This document shows, piece by piece, positions 1 through 8,620 of a DNA stretch of 28,869 nucleotides. Origin of the DNA: Candidatus Aquidulcis frankliniae (GTDB taxonomy: Bacteria; Chloroflexota; Limnocylindria; Limnocylindrales; Limnocylindraceae). The position numbers and the translations under genes were made by a program. Under the pieces are notes generated by a model. That model searched no databases, was not told where the DNA came from, and saw nothing but the letters and a program-made list of their open reading frames with translations. Numbering within the stretch: the first letter of the stretch is position 1; the number at the start of each line of letters is the position of its first letter. The stretch lies in the NCBI GenBank assembly GCA_009925905.1, contig RFPZ01000005.1, positions 1 to 28,869 on the forward strand, in the 5' to 3' direction.

Positions 1-753
1 CTTGTCGCGGATCGTCTTACGAATCTCGCCACCGAGCGGCTCGCTCAGTGTTAGGTCAGGGTGCGCCGGAAGGGCAGGATTAGCAGGAATCGCTCCGAAG
101 TGTCGTTCCACGGCGGCAATGATCTCCTCTTCATCAATGTCGCCAACAACAGTAAGCACGGCGTTGTTCGGTGCGTACCAGGTTGTGAAGAAGCTACGCA
201 CATCTTCGAGTGAGGCCGCATCAAGGTCTTCCATGGAGCCGATCGTGGGGTGATGGTACGGGTGCCCCTTCGGATACGCGAGGGCGAACAGCTCGATATA
301 GGCGCTGCCGTACGGCTGGTTGTCGTAGCTGGAGCGCTTCTCGTTCTTCACCACGTCGCGTTGGTTGTCAAGGTTCGCCTGGTCCAACGCGCTCAGAAGT
401 GTGCCGAGTCGATCGGCTTCCATCCAGAGGATCAGCTCCGCCCATTCAGCGGGAACTGTGGCGAAGTAGTTCGTGCGATCAAGCCAGGTAGTGGCATTCC
501 CCTCTCCGCCGATCGATTCCACGAGTGTGAGGTGCTCCGCCTTGGTGACGTTCTCGGAGCCTTGGAACATGAGGTGCTCAAAGAGATGTGCGAATCCAGT
601 TCGACCGGCGCGTTCATCTTTTGAGCCGACGTGATACCAGATGTTGACCGCGGCAATCGGCGCAGTGCGATCAACGATCAGGAAGAGGCGCAAACCATTC
701 GCAAGCCGATTTTCACGGATCTTCAGCGGCGGCGTCGCCGCGCGCGTCGCCAT
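1..753 (-). CDS. M16-family zinc peptidase, N-terminal part (cut by window start)
   Basis: Minus-strand reading frame starting at ATG 753-751 and open through all 251 codons to the window edge, so the C-terminus lies outside. The inverted zinc-binding motif HLFEH is at residues 56-60 (His56, Glu59 base, His60), with the third ligand Glu138 in VVKNEKR. This is the expected spacing of about 76 residues for the pitrilysin/insulinase (M16) family. The segment from 'ANGLRLFLIVD' to 'WYHVGSKDE' matches the usual N-terminal strand layout of these proteins. No signal peptide is visible, so a cytoplasmic processing or oligopeptide-degrading peptidase is likely; the true substrate is unknown. The start lies one base after the stop of the upstream membrane-protein gene, so it is probably translated as the last known member of the carAB transcription unit. 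Full M16 proteins are about 420-450 residues or carry a duplicated domain. Confidence 0.88.
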   Translation of the reverse strand, partial: MATRAATPPLKIRENRLANGLRLFLIVDRTAPIAAVNIWYHVGSKDERAGRTGFAHLFEHLMFQGSENVTKAEHLTLVESIGGEGNATTWLDRTNYFATVPAEWAELILWMEADRLGTLLSALDQANLDNQRDVVKNEKRSSYDNQPYGSAYIELFALAYPKGHPYHHPTIGSMEDLDAASLEDVRSFFTTWYAPNNAVLTVVGDIDEEEIIAAVERHFGAIPANPALPAHPDLTLSEPLGGEIRKTIRDK

Positions 754-754
754 C

Positions 755-1153
755 CTAGTTTTTTAGGGAGATCGGTAGAGCCAAAAAGAGAAGCGCACCG
801 CAGACACCGAGGGCGAGGCCCTGCGCTGCGATAACGAGTGCGGTTCGGCGATCGGCTGCGAGTGCAGCCTGGTCGCTGACGCGACTCATCTCGCCGATTT
901 TGCCAAGGTTGAAGGTGCCTGCCAGGCCATACGCCATGCAGAAACGTCGACGCGCCTGAATCCAACCGATCGCTGCGCCGGTCAACGGCAACGCAACAAG
1001 AAGGCGAGCCAAGTCCCCGGGGGCCGAACCGAACGCGATCAGCGCGAGGGCAAGGCCGATGCTCGCGACGAGGCCCGCAACGGCGGCCTTGCGGCGGCGC
1101 GCGATCTCATCGGCTCCAATGTTGCATGCGCCTGGGGCGTAGGTCAGTTCCAT
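755..1153 (-). CDS. small conserved-looking membrane protein
   Basis: 132-residue protein of unknown function. It opens with a short hydrophilic stretch containing CNIGADEIARRR. Then come two hydrophobic segments (about residues 25-44 and 48-64), a middle section with Cys72 in RRFCMAYGLAGTFN, and a final hydrophobic helix (about 107-129). The Cys-containing N-terminal motif and the mid-protein Cys look deliberately placed and could form a metal or redox site, but that is inference. The ATG (1153-1151) lies 4 bases after the carB stop and its own stop is 1 base before the M16 peptidase start. It is therefore translationally coupled in the carA-carB operon. Nothing in the sequence links it to carbamoyl phosphate itself. 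Confidence 0.75.
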   Translation of the reverse strand: MELTYAPGACNIGADEIARRRKAAVAGLVASIGLALALIAFGSAPGDLARLLVALPLTGAAIGWIQARRRFCMAYGLAGTFNLGKIGEMSRVSDQAALAADRRTALVIAAQGLALGVCGALLFLALPISLKN

Positions 1154-1157
1154 GCGC

Positions 1158-4100
1158 CTATCGTAGCCCGCGCACGCCGATCGGGTTCAGCGATACGCCC
1201 GACATGCTTGCTCGCACCGAGAGCGCCTCTGCCGACGCTACCGCGGTCTCCATGGCCGTAAGGCAGAGCACGCCGTACTCAACGGCGGCGAGGCGGATCT
1301 CCAGCGCATCGCGCAGTGCCCCAGTTGCCATCGACGGCGTGTTGACGACGAGGGCGACGGCACCAGAGCGAATCAGGTCGGCGATCCCTGGCACGCCATC
1401 GCGCCCCTGATCGCCGAGTGGGTTCGCCGTGCCCGCCGTGATGCCCAGCGCCGCCAGGGCGCTGCGCGTGCCGGGCGTGGCGACCAACTCGTAGCCGGCG
1501 GCGAGCAGTGGCGTGGCGAGGCGCGCGAGGAGGTGCTTATCGCGGTCGGCGATGCTGAGGAGGGCGATGCGCTGCGGGTCGCGCGGCGGTGGTGGGAGCA
1601 GATTCGCTGCGATCAGCGCTTTACCGAGCGCCTCCTCTGCCGTCAGGCCGGTTCCGATCACTTCGCCCGTCGACTGCATGAATGGCCCAAGTGTTGGATC
1701 GACACCGCGCAGTTTTGCGGTGCTGAACGCTGGCGCCTTCACCGCCACGCCGCTCGGCGCAGAGGCGATTCCTGATCCGTAACCCTTTGATGCCAACGTG
1801 TCACCAAGTGCGATGTCAACGGCGAGTGGCACCATCGGGATCCCCGTCACCTTGCTCATGAACGGCACCGTTCGGCTTGCGCGCGGGTTCACCTCAATGA
1901 GGTAGATTCCTTCGTCGCGCACGATGAACTGCGCGTTGACGAGCCCACGAACGCCAATCTCGCGCACGAGGCGCATGAAGATCTCTGCTAGCTCGTGTTG
2001 CTTTGGTGCTGAGAGGCGCTGTGGTGGATAGACGGCGATGGAGTCACCCGAGTGCACCCCTGCAAGCTCGACGTGCTCCAGCAGGCCAGGGATTAGGACC
2101 GTCTCACCGTCAGTCACCGCATCAATGTCGATCTCGATCCCCTCAAGGAAGCGATCGATGCGCAATGGGCGAACCTCACCGATCTCGCCAATGCGATCAA
2201 GCTGGCGCTCAAGGTCAGGACGCGAATATGCGAAGTCAATGGCAAGGCCGCCAATCACATACGAAGGCCGGACGATCACCGGATAGCCGATGCGCTCCAC
2301 CAGGTCGATCGCCTCTTGCCGACTGCGCGCCAAGCCGCCCTCGGGCTGCAAGATGCCGAGGCGATCAAGGAGTGCAGCGAAGCGCACGCGATCCTCGGTC
2401 TCGTCGATGGCCTCAAGCGAAGCCCCAAGCAGTGGCACACCAGCGGCAGCGAGCGGCGCTGCGAGATTTAGTGGCGTCTGCCCGCCGAACTGCACAAACG
2501 CCGGAAGGGTGGTCTCCCCCTCGGGCGATTCTGCGCGCACGATCTCCATGATGGACTCGGCATCGAGCGGTTCAAAATAGAGGCGCGTTGACGCGTCAAA
2601 GTCGGTTGAAACGGTCTCGGGATTGCTGTTCACCATTACCGCCGACCAGCCTCGCTCGGTGAGCCGCTCCGCGGCGCGCACGGCGCAGTAGTCAAACTCA
2701 ATCCCCTGCCCAATGCGCACTGGCCCAGAGCCGATCACCATCGCCGCCTGTCGCGGCACTGGCGGCGACTCCGGCGGCGAGCCAGCCGCGGCGTACGTGG
2801 AGTAGAAGTACGGCGTGGCGGCGGCGAATTCCGCGGCGCAGGTATCGACCATCGCGTACCCCGGTGTCAGGCCAAGTTGCGAACGTCGCTGAGCGATGCG
2901 AGGCTCAGAAACTCCGCTCATCAGCGCAAGATCGCGGTCGCCGATCGCGGAACGCTTTGCCGTGGCGAGCAGTGAGACCGAGGCGGGGTCCGGGCCGATC
3001 AACGTCTGTCCCGCCTCACGCACTCGATGCTCGATGGCGATGAGGCGTTCAAACTCCGCGAGGAACCAGCGCGTGATCCCTGTTGCAGTGTGAATCTGGT
3101 CGGCCGACACGCCGCGGCGCATTGCGGCAAAGAGTCGCCAGAGTCGGGAGTCTGATGGGCGCAAGAAGTGGCGCAGTGCCGCGGCATCGCCCTTCGCGAT
3201 GATCGGTGCGAGCTCCGCGCCCCACGAGGCCTCCTCTGCGGTCGGGCCGCTCCCCGACTGCTCCATCGAACGCAGAGCCTTGTTCAGTGCGGCACCAAAG
3301 GTTCGATCGATCGACATCACCTCGCCGGTCGCCTTCATCTGACTGCCGAGCAGGCGATCGGCACCAGGGAACTTGTCGAACGGGAAGCGCGGGAGCTTCA
3401 CCACGATGTAGTCAAGGGCGGGCTCAAAGGCGGCAACCGTTGTGCGCGTAACGGCGTTGGGGATCTCGCGCAGCGTGCGACCGATGGCGATCTGCGCGGC
3501 AACGCGCGCGATCGGATACCCGGTCGCCTTGCTGGCGAGCGCCGAGCTGCGGCTGACGCGCGGGTTCACCTCGATCACCACGTACTCGGTGTAGTCGGGT
3601 GAGAGGGCTAGCTGCACGTTGCAGCCCCCCTCGACACCGAGGGCGCGAATGATGTCGAGCGAGGCGGTGCGGAGGCGCTGGTGTACTGGGTCGGGCAGCG
3701 TCTGCACGGGGGCAACCACGATGCTGTCGCCCGTATGGACGCCGAGCGGGTCGACATTCTCCATGGAGCAGACGGCGATGCAGGTGTCCTCGGCATCGCG
3801 CATCACCTCGTATTCGATCTCTTGCCAGCCAACGAGGCAGCGCTCGATCATCACCTGACGAATCGGGCTGGCGCGCAGGCCACTCTGCACGCGCTCCCAG
3901 TACTCCTCCTCGGTGGCAACGATGCCGCCGCCCGTGCCACCGAGCGTGAAGGCGGGGCGAATGATCGCGGGGAGGCCGATCTGCGCGAGCGCCGCCTTTG
4001 CAGCCAGCATGCGCTCGTCGTCGTTCGCCCCTTGCACCATGGCGCTTGGTGCTGTGGGCTGCCCGATGCGATCGCACATCGCACGGAAGAGCTCGCGATC

Positions 4101-4478
4101 CTCTGCCATTTTGATCGCCGCGAGTGGCGTGCCGAGGAGGCGAATTGGATGGCGTTTGAAGACGCCGGCTTCATCGAGCGCCACCGCCATGTTGAGTGCG
4201 GTCTGTCCACCGAGTCCCGCGAGCAGACCCTCAGGCTTCTCGCGCTCGATGATGCGCTCGATTACCTCGACCGTGAGAGGCTCCAGGTAGACAACATCGG
4301 CGACCGACGGGTCGGTCATGATCGTCGCCGGGTTGGAGTTCACCAGAATCGTGCGGATCCCTTCGGCACGCAGCGCACGACACGCCTGCGTTCCTGCGTA
4401 GTCGAACTCGGCCGCCTGCCCAATCACCACCGGCCCTGAACCAATGATCAGAACACTCGCTGGCTTGCTGCTCATCAC
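1158..4478 (-). CDS. carB: carbamoyl-phosphate synthase large subunit
   Basis: Makes carbamoyl phosphate from bicarbonate, ATP and ammonia channelled from CarA, feeding arginine and pyrimidine synthesis. The 1106 residues show the internal duplication of the family. Each half starts with an IGSGPxxIGQxxEFDY dinucleotide-like motif (near residue 10 and about residue 580) followed by an ATP-grasp domain. The first carries FTLGGTGGG and both carry the EVNPR motif. A C-terminal MGS-like allosteric domain (about the last 140 residues) ends the protein. Length is slightly above the usual 1070-1080. The start is GTG at 4478, whose GTGA overlaps the carA stop, with GAGGAG about 4 bases upstream; an ATG directly follows at 4475 and is an equally good start. 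Coupling to carA fits 1:1 production of the two subunits. Confidence 0.98.
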   Translation of the reverse strand: MMSSKPASVLIIGSGPVVIGQAAEFDYAGTQACRALRAEGIRTILVNSNPATIMTDPSVADVVYLEPLTVEVIERIIEREKPEGLLAGLGGQTALNMAVALDEAGVFKRHPIRLLGTPLAAIKMAEDRELFRAMCDRIGQPTAPSAMVQGANDDERMLAAKAALAQIGLPAIIRPAFTLGGTGGGIVATEEEYWERVQSGLRASPIRQVMIERCLVGWQEIEYEVMRDAEDTCIAVCSMENVDPLGVHTGDSIVVAPVQTLPDPVHQRLRTASLDIIRALGVEGGCNVQLALSPDYTEYVVIEVNPRVSRSSALASKATGYPIARVAAQIAIGRTLREIPNAVTRTTVAAFEPALDYIVVKLPRFPFDKFPGADRLLGSQMKATGEVMSIDRTFGAALNKALRSMEQSGSGPTAEEASWGAELAPIIAKGDAAALRHFLRPSDSRLWRLFAAMRRGVSADQIHTATGITRWFLAEFERLIAIEHRVREAGQTLIGPDPASVSLLATAKRSAIGDRDLALMSGVSEPRIAQRRSQLGLTPGYAMVDTCAAEFAAATPYFYSTYAAAGSPPESPPVPRQAAMVIGSGPVRIGQGIEFDYCAVRAAERLTERGWSAVMVNSNPETVSTDFDASTRLYFEPLDAESIMEIVRAESPEGETTLPAFVQFGGQTPLNLAAPLAAAGVPLLGASLEAIDETEDRVRFAALLDRLGILQPEGGLARSRQEAIDLVERIGYPVIVRPSYVIGGLAIDFAYSRPDLERQLDRIGEIGEVRPLRIDRFLEGIEIDIDAVTDGETVLIPGLLEHVELAGVHSGDSIAVYPPQRLSAPKQHELAEIFMRLVREIGVRGLVNAQFIVRDEGIYLIEVNPRASRTVPFMSKVTGIPMVPLAVDIALGDTLASKGYGSGIASAPSGVAVKAPAFSTAKLRGVDPTLGPFMQSTGEVIGTGLTAEEALGKALIAANLLPPPPRDPQRIALLSIADRDKHLLARLATPLLAAGYELVATPGTRSALAALGITAGTANPLGDQGRDGVPGIADLIRSGAVALVVNTPSMATGALRDALEIRLAAVEYGVLCLTAMETAVASAEALSVRASMSGVSLNPIGVRGLR

Positions 4479-5656
4479 TCGCTCCTCGCAATCGCGGTCA
4501 TAAAGCGATCAAACACTGGCGTAGCGTCGAGTGGGCCAGGTGAACCTTCGGGGTGATACTGCACCGTCTCAATGGGTAGCTCACGGTGCCGCAGCCCCTC
4601 AACGGAGCCGTCATTCAAGTTGATTTGGCTCACCTCAAATCGTGAATCGATCGGGAGAGTTCCGCCAACCACCTCAACCTCATGATTCTGCGCCGTTACG
4701 TAGACGCGCCCACTTGGCAGATCACGAACCGGATGATTCGCGCCGTGATGACCAAACGCAAGTCGCTTCGTCTCGGCACCAGCGGCGCGCGCCACAATCT
4801 GATGCCCGAGGCAAATACCGAGAAGCGGTCGCCCCGTGGCGATGATTTCGCGCGCCAGTGCCACGGGCCCACTTAGTCGCGCTGGGTCCCCAGGACCAGG
4901 CGAGAGGACTACGCCGACCGGCCCCCCCTCTAGGAGGTCGCTGCTCGAAGTGTTGTGTGGGTGTACGCGCACGCGCAGGCCACGTGATCGCAGCGCACGA
5001 ACGATGTTGGACTTGAGTCCGAAATCTACGACCACAACGAGCGGCTCGTTGGCATCGCCGTAGGTCTCAACGCGGGTTGGCGAGACCTGGGCGACAAAGT
5101 CTTCGTTCTCCCACGGGGTGATCAGCTTCGTTGCGGCAACGGCGGCCTCGAAGTCGCTCTCCCACGGCGCAGAGATGCGGGCACGTTGTGCGCCCGTCTC
5201 ACGCAAACGTCGCGCGAGGCTACGCGTCTCGACACCGGCAATCGCGGGCACGTTGTGCGCGCGCAACAGGGCGGCGAGTTGTGCGGCGTCATCACTGATG
5301 GCGGCGGTGGCGTGCGCAACAACGAGTCCGCGCAGCCATGGTCGCGTGCTTTGATCGTCGGCGATCAGTCGACCGTAGTTGCCGATGAGCGGATAGGTCA
5401 TCAGCACGACCTGTCCTGCGTAGCTTGGGTCGGTGCAGATCTCTTGGTAGCCAGATTGACTGGTGTTCATCACCAGATCTCCACCAGAGGCGATCGGTGC
5501 GCCCCACGAAACTCCAGGAAAGACGCTGCCATCTTCGAGGGTGAGGAGTGCCGGGCCGTTGTCGCCGATGCGCGCATCAACAACAGAGGCAGGCTCTGGG
5601 AGTGGAATAAGAGAGCGGCGATAGGGTGCGAGGCTTCGAATTGCGCGCTCGTTCAC
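4475..5656 (-). CDS. carA: carbamoyl-phosphate synthase small subunit (glutaminase)
   Basis: Class I glutamine amidotransferase subunit that releases ammonia from glutamine for CarB. The N-terminal CPSase_sm_chain domain (about 33-170) contains MNTSQSGYQEICTDPSYAGQ. The GATase domain follows, with nucleophile Cys282 in LLGICLGHQ and His368/Glu370 in QYHPEGSPGP completing the triad. The oxyanion region reads LSPGPGDP. It is 393 residues against a usual 360-390, owing to about 30 extra N-terminal residues. The start is GTG 5656-5654 with a good AGGAGAA Shine-Dalgarno a few bases upstream. The next upstream gene on this strand is tRNA-Lys, 74 bases away; no clear sigma-70 promoter or pyrimidine-responsive attenuator was found in that gap. 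Confidence 0.97.
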   Translation of the reverse strand: MNERAIRSLAPYRRSLIPLPEPASVVDARIGDNGPALLTLEDGSVFPGVSWGAPIASGGDLVMNTSQSGYQEICTDPSYAGQVVLMTYPLIGNYGRLIADDQSTRPWLRGLVVAHATAAISDDAAQLAALLRAHNVPAIAGVETRSLARRLRETGAQRARISAPWESDFEAAVAATKLITPWENEDFVAQVSPTRVETYGDANEPLVVVVDFGLKSNIVRALRSRGLRVRVHPHNTSSSDLLEGGPVGVVLSPGPGDPARLSGPVALAREIIATGRPLLGICLGHQIVARAAGAETKRLAFGHHGANHPVRDLPSGRVYVTAQNHEVEVVGGTLPIDSRFEVSQINLNDGSVEGLRHRELPIETVQYHPEGSPGPLDATPVFDRFMTAIARSE

Positions 5657-5730
5657 CTGTTCTCCTCTCCGGCCTCACAGGGCCATCTGCGATCTCTCTG
5701 GATCGTCACGAAAGGAACGCCAGTTTTCAC

Positions 5731-5805
5731 TGGTGAGCCGGGTGGGATTCGAACCCACGACCTAGTGATTAAGAGTCACTTGCTCTACCGCTGAGCTACC
5801 GGCCC
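5731..5805 (-). tRNA. tRNA-Lys(CTT)
   Basis: A complete 75-nt cloverleaf on the minus strand. Acceptor GGGCCGG pairs with CCGGCTC (one G-U at 2-71); D arm GCTC/GAGC; anticodon stem AGTGA/TCACT around loop CTCTTAA, giving anticodon CTT for lysine AAG codons. Variable loop AGGTC, T arm GTGGG-TTCGAAT-CCCAC, discriminator A and an encoded CCA. The 5' end lies inside the open reading frame of the upstream SGNH hydrolase, whose stop is in this tRNA. A TATTCT hexamer 7 bases before the 5' end may give it its own transcription start. Confidence 0.97.
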
Positions 5806-6676
5806 ACGCGGAAGAATAGAGGAGCGGGGCGGAGCGTGCTACGGGGCTACCGGTGCGCGGCTCCGGGTCGCAGAGGCGATGCCCAGCAAAGGCGTCGGCA
5901 AGGTCGGCGACGCGCAGTCGCGAGTCACTCACGGTGGCAATCGCCCCACGGACGCGATTGGCGATGTCGCTTCCCCACTCAGCGAGCACCACAAGGTCGG
6001 CGTCAGAGATGCTGTCGTCGGGCGCGCGGAGGGCGGTGCATTCGTCGAGGCCGGGGGTGCCCGCCGCAGGGAGGGAATCGGCGTACATGACCACGATGAC
6101 GACTGCGTTCGGGGCTTTGGCGAGCACAGTGCGGTAGAGGCGCACCAAGGTGCCACTGAGGGCCGCCGCCTGGGGCTTCATGCGCTCGCCTGCTGCGACG
6201 CATGCGGCCGCATCTTCGGTGCGGCAGGCGGCGAAGACCTCGGAGAAGCCGGCGTCGTTTCCGCCGATGCCAAGCATCACGATGTCGGTCTCAGCGCTGA
6301 GCGCCTGCACCTGCAGGATCTCGCCCGCGCGCATGCGGCGATCCACCAGGTCGGCAACCACGGCGCCGCTGCACGAGACGTGGGTCAGCGAGAGGCGCAT
6401 GTTGGTTGGCATTAAGAGGCGCGGCCACGCTGGCCCACGGGCGCACACACTCGGCGCGCCAAGCACTTGCAGCGTGCCGCGATCAAACGGGAGCGCCGCC
6501 GAGGCGTAGCTATCTCCAAGTACGACAAGGTTCAATGTTGGCAGCGATGGATCGCTCGGACCAACCAGCATCGGCGCAGGGATCGGCGCATCGAATCGCA
6601 GCGCTGGTCCGCCGACGCCACCAAGTGCGGCAATGATCAGTCCGGCGAGGGCGCCAGCAGCGAGTCGCTTACGCAT
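5762..6676 (-). CDS. secreted SGNH/GDSL-type hydrolase, C-terminus overlapping tRNA-Lys
   Basis: Lipase/esterase-like protein of about 304 residues. A basic start (MRKR) and hydrophobic stretch make a signal peptide or membrane anchor. Block I is VVLGDSYASA (nucleophile Ser), block III is GIGGNDAGF (oxyanion Gly/Asn), and several Cys pairs suggest an exported, disulfide-bonded protein. The C-terminal segment has DAFAGHRLCDPEP but no DxxHP-type block V with the catalytic histidine. Instead the frame continues into the tRNA-Lys gene, so the last 14 codons are tRNA sequence. This suggests the native 3' end has been lost. The ATG at 6676 is preferred: its first 8 bases overlap the meaB stop (ATGCGTAA). 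A TTG further upstream at 6697 is possible but less likely. Substrate unknown. Confidence 0.75.
   Translation of the reverse strand: MRKRLAAGALAGLIIAALGGVGGPALRFDAPIPAPMLVGPSDPSLPTLNLVVLGDSYASAALPFDRGTLQVLGAPSVCARGPAWPRLLMPTNMRLSLTHVSCSGAVVADLVDRRMRAGEILQVQALSAETDIVMLGIGGNDAGFSEVFAACRTEDAAACVAAGERMKPQAAALSGTLVRLYRTVLAKAPNAVVIVVMYADSLPAAGTPGLDECTALRAPDDSISDADLVVLAEWGSDIANRVRGAIATVSDSRLRVADLADAFAGHRLCDPEPRTGSPVARSAPLLYSSAWAGSSAVEQVTLNH
5813..5818 (-). promoter_or_regulatory. candidate -10 element for tRNA-Lys
   Basis: TATTCT on the minus strand ends 7 bases before the first tRNA base, so transcription could begin almost at the mature 5' end. It lies inside the SGNH hydrolase reading frame. No good -35 hexamer is visible, so this rests on one short motif. 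Confidence 0.35.
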
Positions 6677-7595
6677 CGGGCGACTCGCTGATCCCAAAGA
6701 GTGCAGTAATTGAACCAGTCAGTGGCTGTTCCCCCGCAACAATCTGTTCGGCACGCGTGGTGAGTGCACCGCTCGCCGTTGCCTCGCGCACCTGCGCGTC
6801 GACATGTGATTCGGCGGCGGCCACCAGATGCGCCTCAACACGACGAATGCGACCACGAACGCCGCGGCCCGCACCAACCTCATCAATGGTGGCCAAGAGT
6901 TCACTGATTCCAGCGCCAACGGTGGCAGAGACGAGCACAAGCTCCGGCGCTCCGGCGCCAAGCGCGAGGCCGGTGCGCAGTCGGTCAAACGCCGCCTGGG
7001 CACCAGGTCGATCCGACTTATTCACAGCAACGATGTCGGCGACCTCGAGGATTCCTGCCTTCATCGCCTGCACCTCGTCACCCCCCTCGGGGCCTTCCAC
7101 TACGAGCAGGACATCGGCGAGCCGCGCAATGCCGATCTCGGCCTGTCCAGCCCCAACGGTCTCCACAAAGATCAGATCAAAGCCTGCCGCCTCAACGAGA
7201 ATTGTTGCCGCGGCGGCAACGTGGGCGAGCGACCGGCCGCTGCCGCGCGTGGCGATGGAGCGCGTGAAGCGACCATCGTCATCGGGATGTTCATCAATAC
7301 GCACGCGATCGCCAAGGAGCGCACCACCGCTCTCATGCGAACTCGGATCAATCGCCAAGATGGCAACACGGCGACCACCAGCACGCGCCACATCGGCGAG
7401 TGCCGCGGCGAGTGAACTCTTCCCCGCCCCTGGTGCGCCAGTCAGGCCGACAACAAGGGCGTTGCGCGCGTCGGCTGCCGACGCGGCGAGTGCGTCTTGA
7501 ATGCGTTGATTTGCCGCTGGGCCGGGACGCTCTACTGCACTGATCCCTTGCGCTAGCTCTCGGCGCGCCGCGAGGTGCTTAGCGTCGACGGGCAT
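6669..7595 (-). CDS. meaB: MeaB/ArgK-type G-protein chaperone of methylmalonyl-CoA mutase
   Basis: P-loop GTPase that protects or reloads B12-dependent acyl-CoA mutases. With the start at ATG 7595 it has 308 residues, near the family's 310-330. It shows Walker A GAPGAGKS (53-60), AIDPSSHESGGALLGDR (81-97), the family motif FVETVGAGQAE (143-153) and the guanine-specificity motif NKSD (192-195). The open frame extends 84 codons further upstream, but that part is only the B12-subunit gene read in another frame. The start overlaps the end of that gene by 17 bases. The pairing with a mutase B12 subunit fits the role; the large catalytic mutase subunit is not in this window. Confidence 0.93.
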   Translation of the reverse strand: MPVDAKHLAARRELAQGISAVERPGPAANQRIQDALAASAADARNALVVGLTGAPGAGKSSLAAALADVARAGGRRVAILAIDPSSHESGGALLGDRVRIDEHPDDDGRFTRSIATRGSGRSLAHVAAAATILVEAAGFDLIFVETVGAGQAEIGIARLADVLLVVEGPEGGDEVQAMKAGILEVADIVAVNKSDRPGAQAAFDRLRTGLALGAGAPELVLVSATVGAGISELLATIDEVGAGRGVRGRIRRVEAHLVAAAESHVDAQVREATASGALTTRAEQIVAGEQPLTGSITALFGISESPDA

Positions 7596-7986
7596 TCGCG
7601 CGCAGGAAGGTCGCAACCTCGGCGATCGTAGTTCCTGGTCCAAAGATTCCAGAGATGCCGGCCTGCTCCAACTCTGGGCGGTCGGCCTCGGGGATGATGC
7701 CACCGGCAACGACCAGCACGTCGCTCGCACCAGAGGCGCGAAGGCTTGAAACGAGCTTCGGCAGCAAGGTTGCATGTGCACCCGAAAGAATCGAGCAGCC
7801 GACCACATCCACGTCTTCTTCAATAGCTGCAGCAACGATCGCGTCAACGGTGCGGCGCAGGCCGGTGTAGATCACTTCGAAGCCTTCGTCGCGGAGTCCG
7901 CGCGCGAGCACCTTGGCGCCGCGGTCGTGGCCGTCGAGGCCGGGCTTGGCAATGAGTACGCGAATCGGCGAGGTTCGCTCAGCCAT
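7579..7986 (-). CDS. methylmalonyl-CoA mutase-type B12-binding subunit
   Basis: A stand-alone cobalamin-binding domain of 135 residues. It carries the DGHDRG motif (residues 18-23, with His20 the lower axial cobalt ligand) just after RVLIAKPG, then CSILSGAH and VVAGGIIP, the SxL and GG motifs of B12-binding Rossmann-like folds. Such small subunits pair with a separate catalytic TIM-barrel subunit to form acyl-CoA mutases (methylmalonyl-, ethylmalonyl- or isobutyryl-CoA mutase); the substrate cannot be told from this subunit alone. ATG 7986 is chosen because GAGGGG lies 4-5 bases upstream; a GTG at 7998 is in frame. ATGGCTGA overlaps the folE stop by 8 bases. Coupled to meaB downstream. Confidence 0.9.
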   Translation of the reverse strand: MAERTSPIRVLIAKPGLDGHDRGAKVLARGLRDEGFEVIYTGLRRTVDAIVAAAIEEDVDVVGCSILSGAHATLLPKLVSSLRASGASDVLVVAGGIIPEADRPELEQAGISGIFGPGTTIAEVATFLRANARRR

Positions 7987-8620
7987 GGAGCCCCTCACGT
8001 CGCGCCACGCCGCGATCGTGCGCGCGCGACAGCGCTTCGCGCAACGCTGCGTCAGTGCGCAAGGATCCGCGCATCGCTTCGGTGGTCATTACCACGCCTG
8101 GCTGGCGAGCGCCACGCGCCGCGAGGCAGAGATGTTCGGCGCTGACCAGCACCCCAACGCCGGCAGGTGCGAGCGCGTCGTTGAGTGCGTCGGCGACCTG
8201 CGCGGTGAGGCGCTCTTGCACCTGCAGTCGTCGCGCAAACGCATCAACCAGGCGCGGGATCTTCGAGAGGCCGACGATGCGACCGCTCGGTACATAGCCA
8301 ACGGTTGCCACGCCAGGGAATGGGAGGAGGTGGTGTTCGCAAAGGGCGTGGAACGGGATGCCTTCGACGACGACGAGATCTCCAGCAGGGGCGCCCGCCG
8401 GCTCCTCGAAGACGGTGCCGAGAATTTCGTACGGGTCGCTGGCGTATCCACTTGTGAGTTCAAGCAGCGCGCGAGCGACGCGGCCCGGGGTATTGACGAG
8501 TCCGTCGCGCGTTGGGTCTTCACCGATGGCGCGCAGAATTGTCTCGGCCGCCTCGGCAATCCGTGCTTCAGCGTCCGAGGCGGGCATCACTCTCTGTGAG
8601 GTGTCGTTCTTTACCTGCAT
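7979..8620 (-). CDS. folE: GTP cyclohydrolase I
   Basis: Converts GTP to 7,8-dihydroneopterin triphosphate, the first step of folate/pterin synthesis. 213 residues, typical length. Zinc ligands Cys94 and His97 are in HALCEHHLLPF and the third, Cys165, is in AEHLCLAARGARQ (most relatives have Met after the Cys). The RDGLVNTPGRVARAL and GLSKIPRLVDAFARRLQVQERLT segments are classic. ATG 8620 is used: there is little room for a leader, and a TAGGAT hexamer sits 6 bases before it, which suggests a leaderless mRNA. First gene of the folE-B12 subunit-meaB-SGNH unit. Confidence 0.97.
   Translation of the reverse strand: MQVKNDTSQRVMPASDAEARIAEAAETILRAIGEDPTRDGLVNTPGRVARALLELTSGYASDPYEILGTVFEEPAGAPAGDLVVVEGIPFHALCEHHLLPFPGVATVGYVPSGRIVGLSKIPRLVDAFARRLQVQERLTAQVADALNDALAPAGVGVLVSAEHLCLAARGARQPGVVMTTEAMRGSLRTDAALREALSRAHDRGVARREGLHG

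Noticed and set aside
2003..4439. Long plus-strand open frames opposite carB (for example 2003-2551 and 3681-4439)
   Set aside because: They lie antisense to a full-length, motif-complete carB, have Arg/Ser/Pro-rich low-complexity translations, and arise from the high third-position GC of the real gene.
7596..7847. N-terminal extension of meaB by 84 residues
   Set aside because: The extension is the B12-subunit gene read in another frame, with no MeaB-like sequence; ATG 7595 gives the family length.
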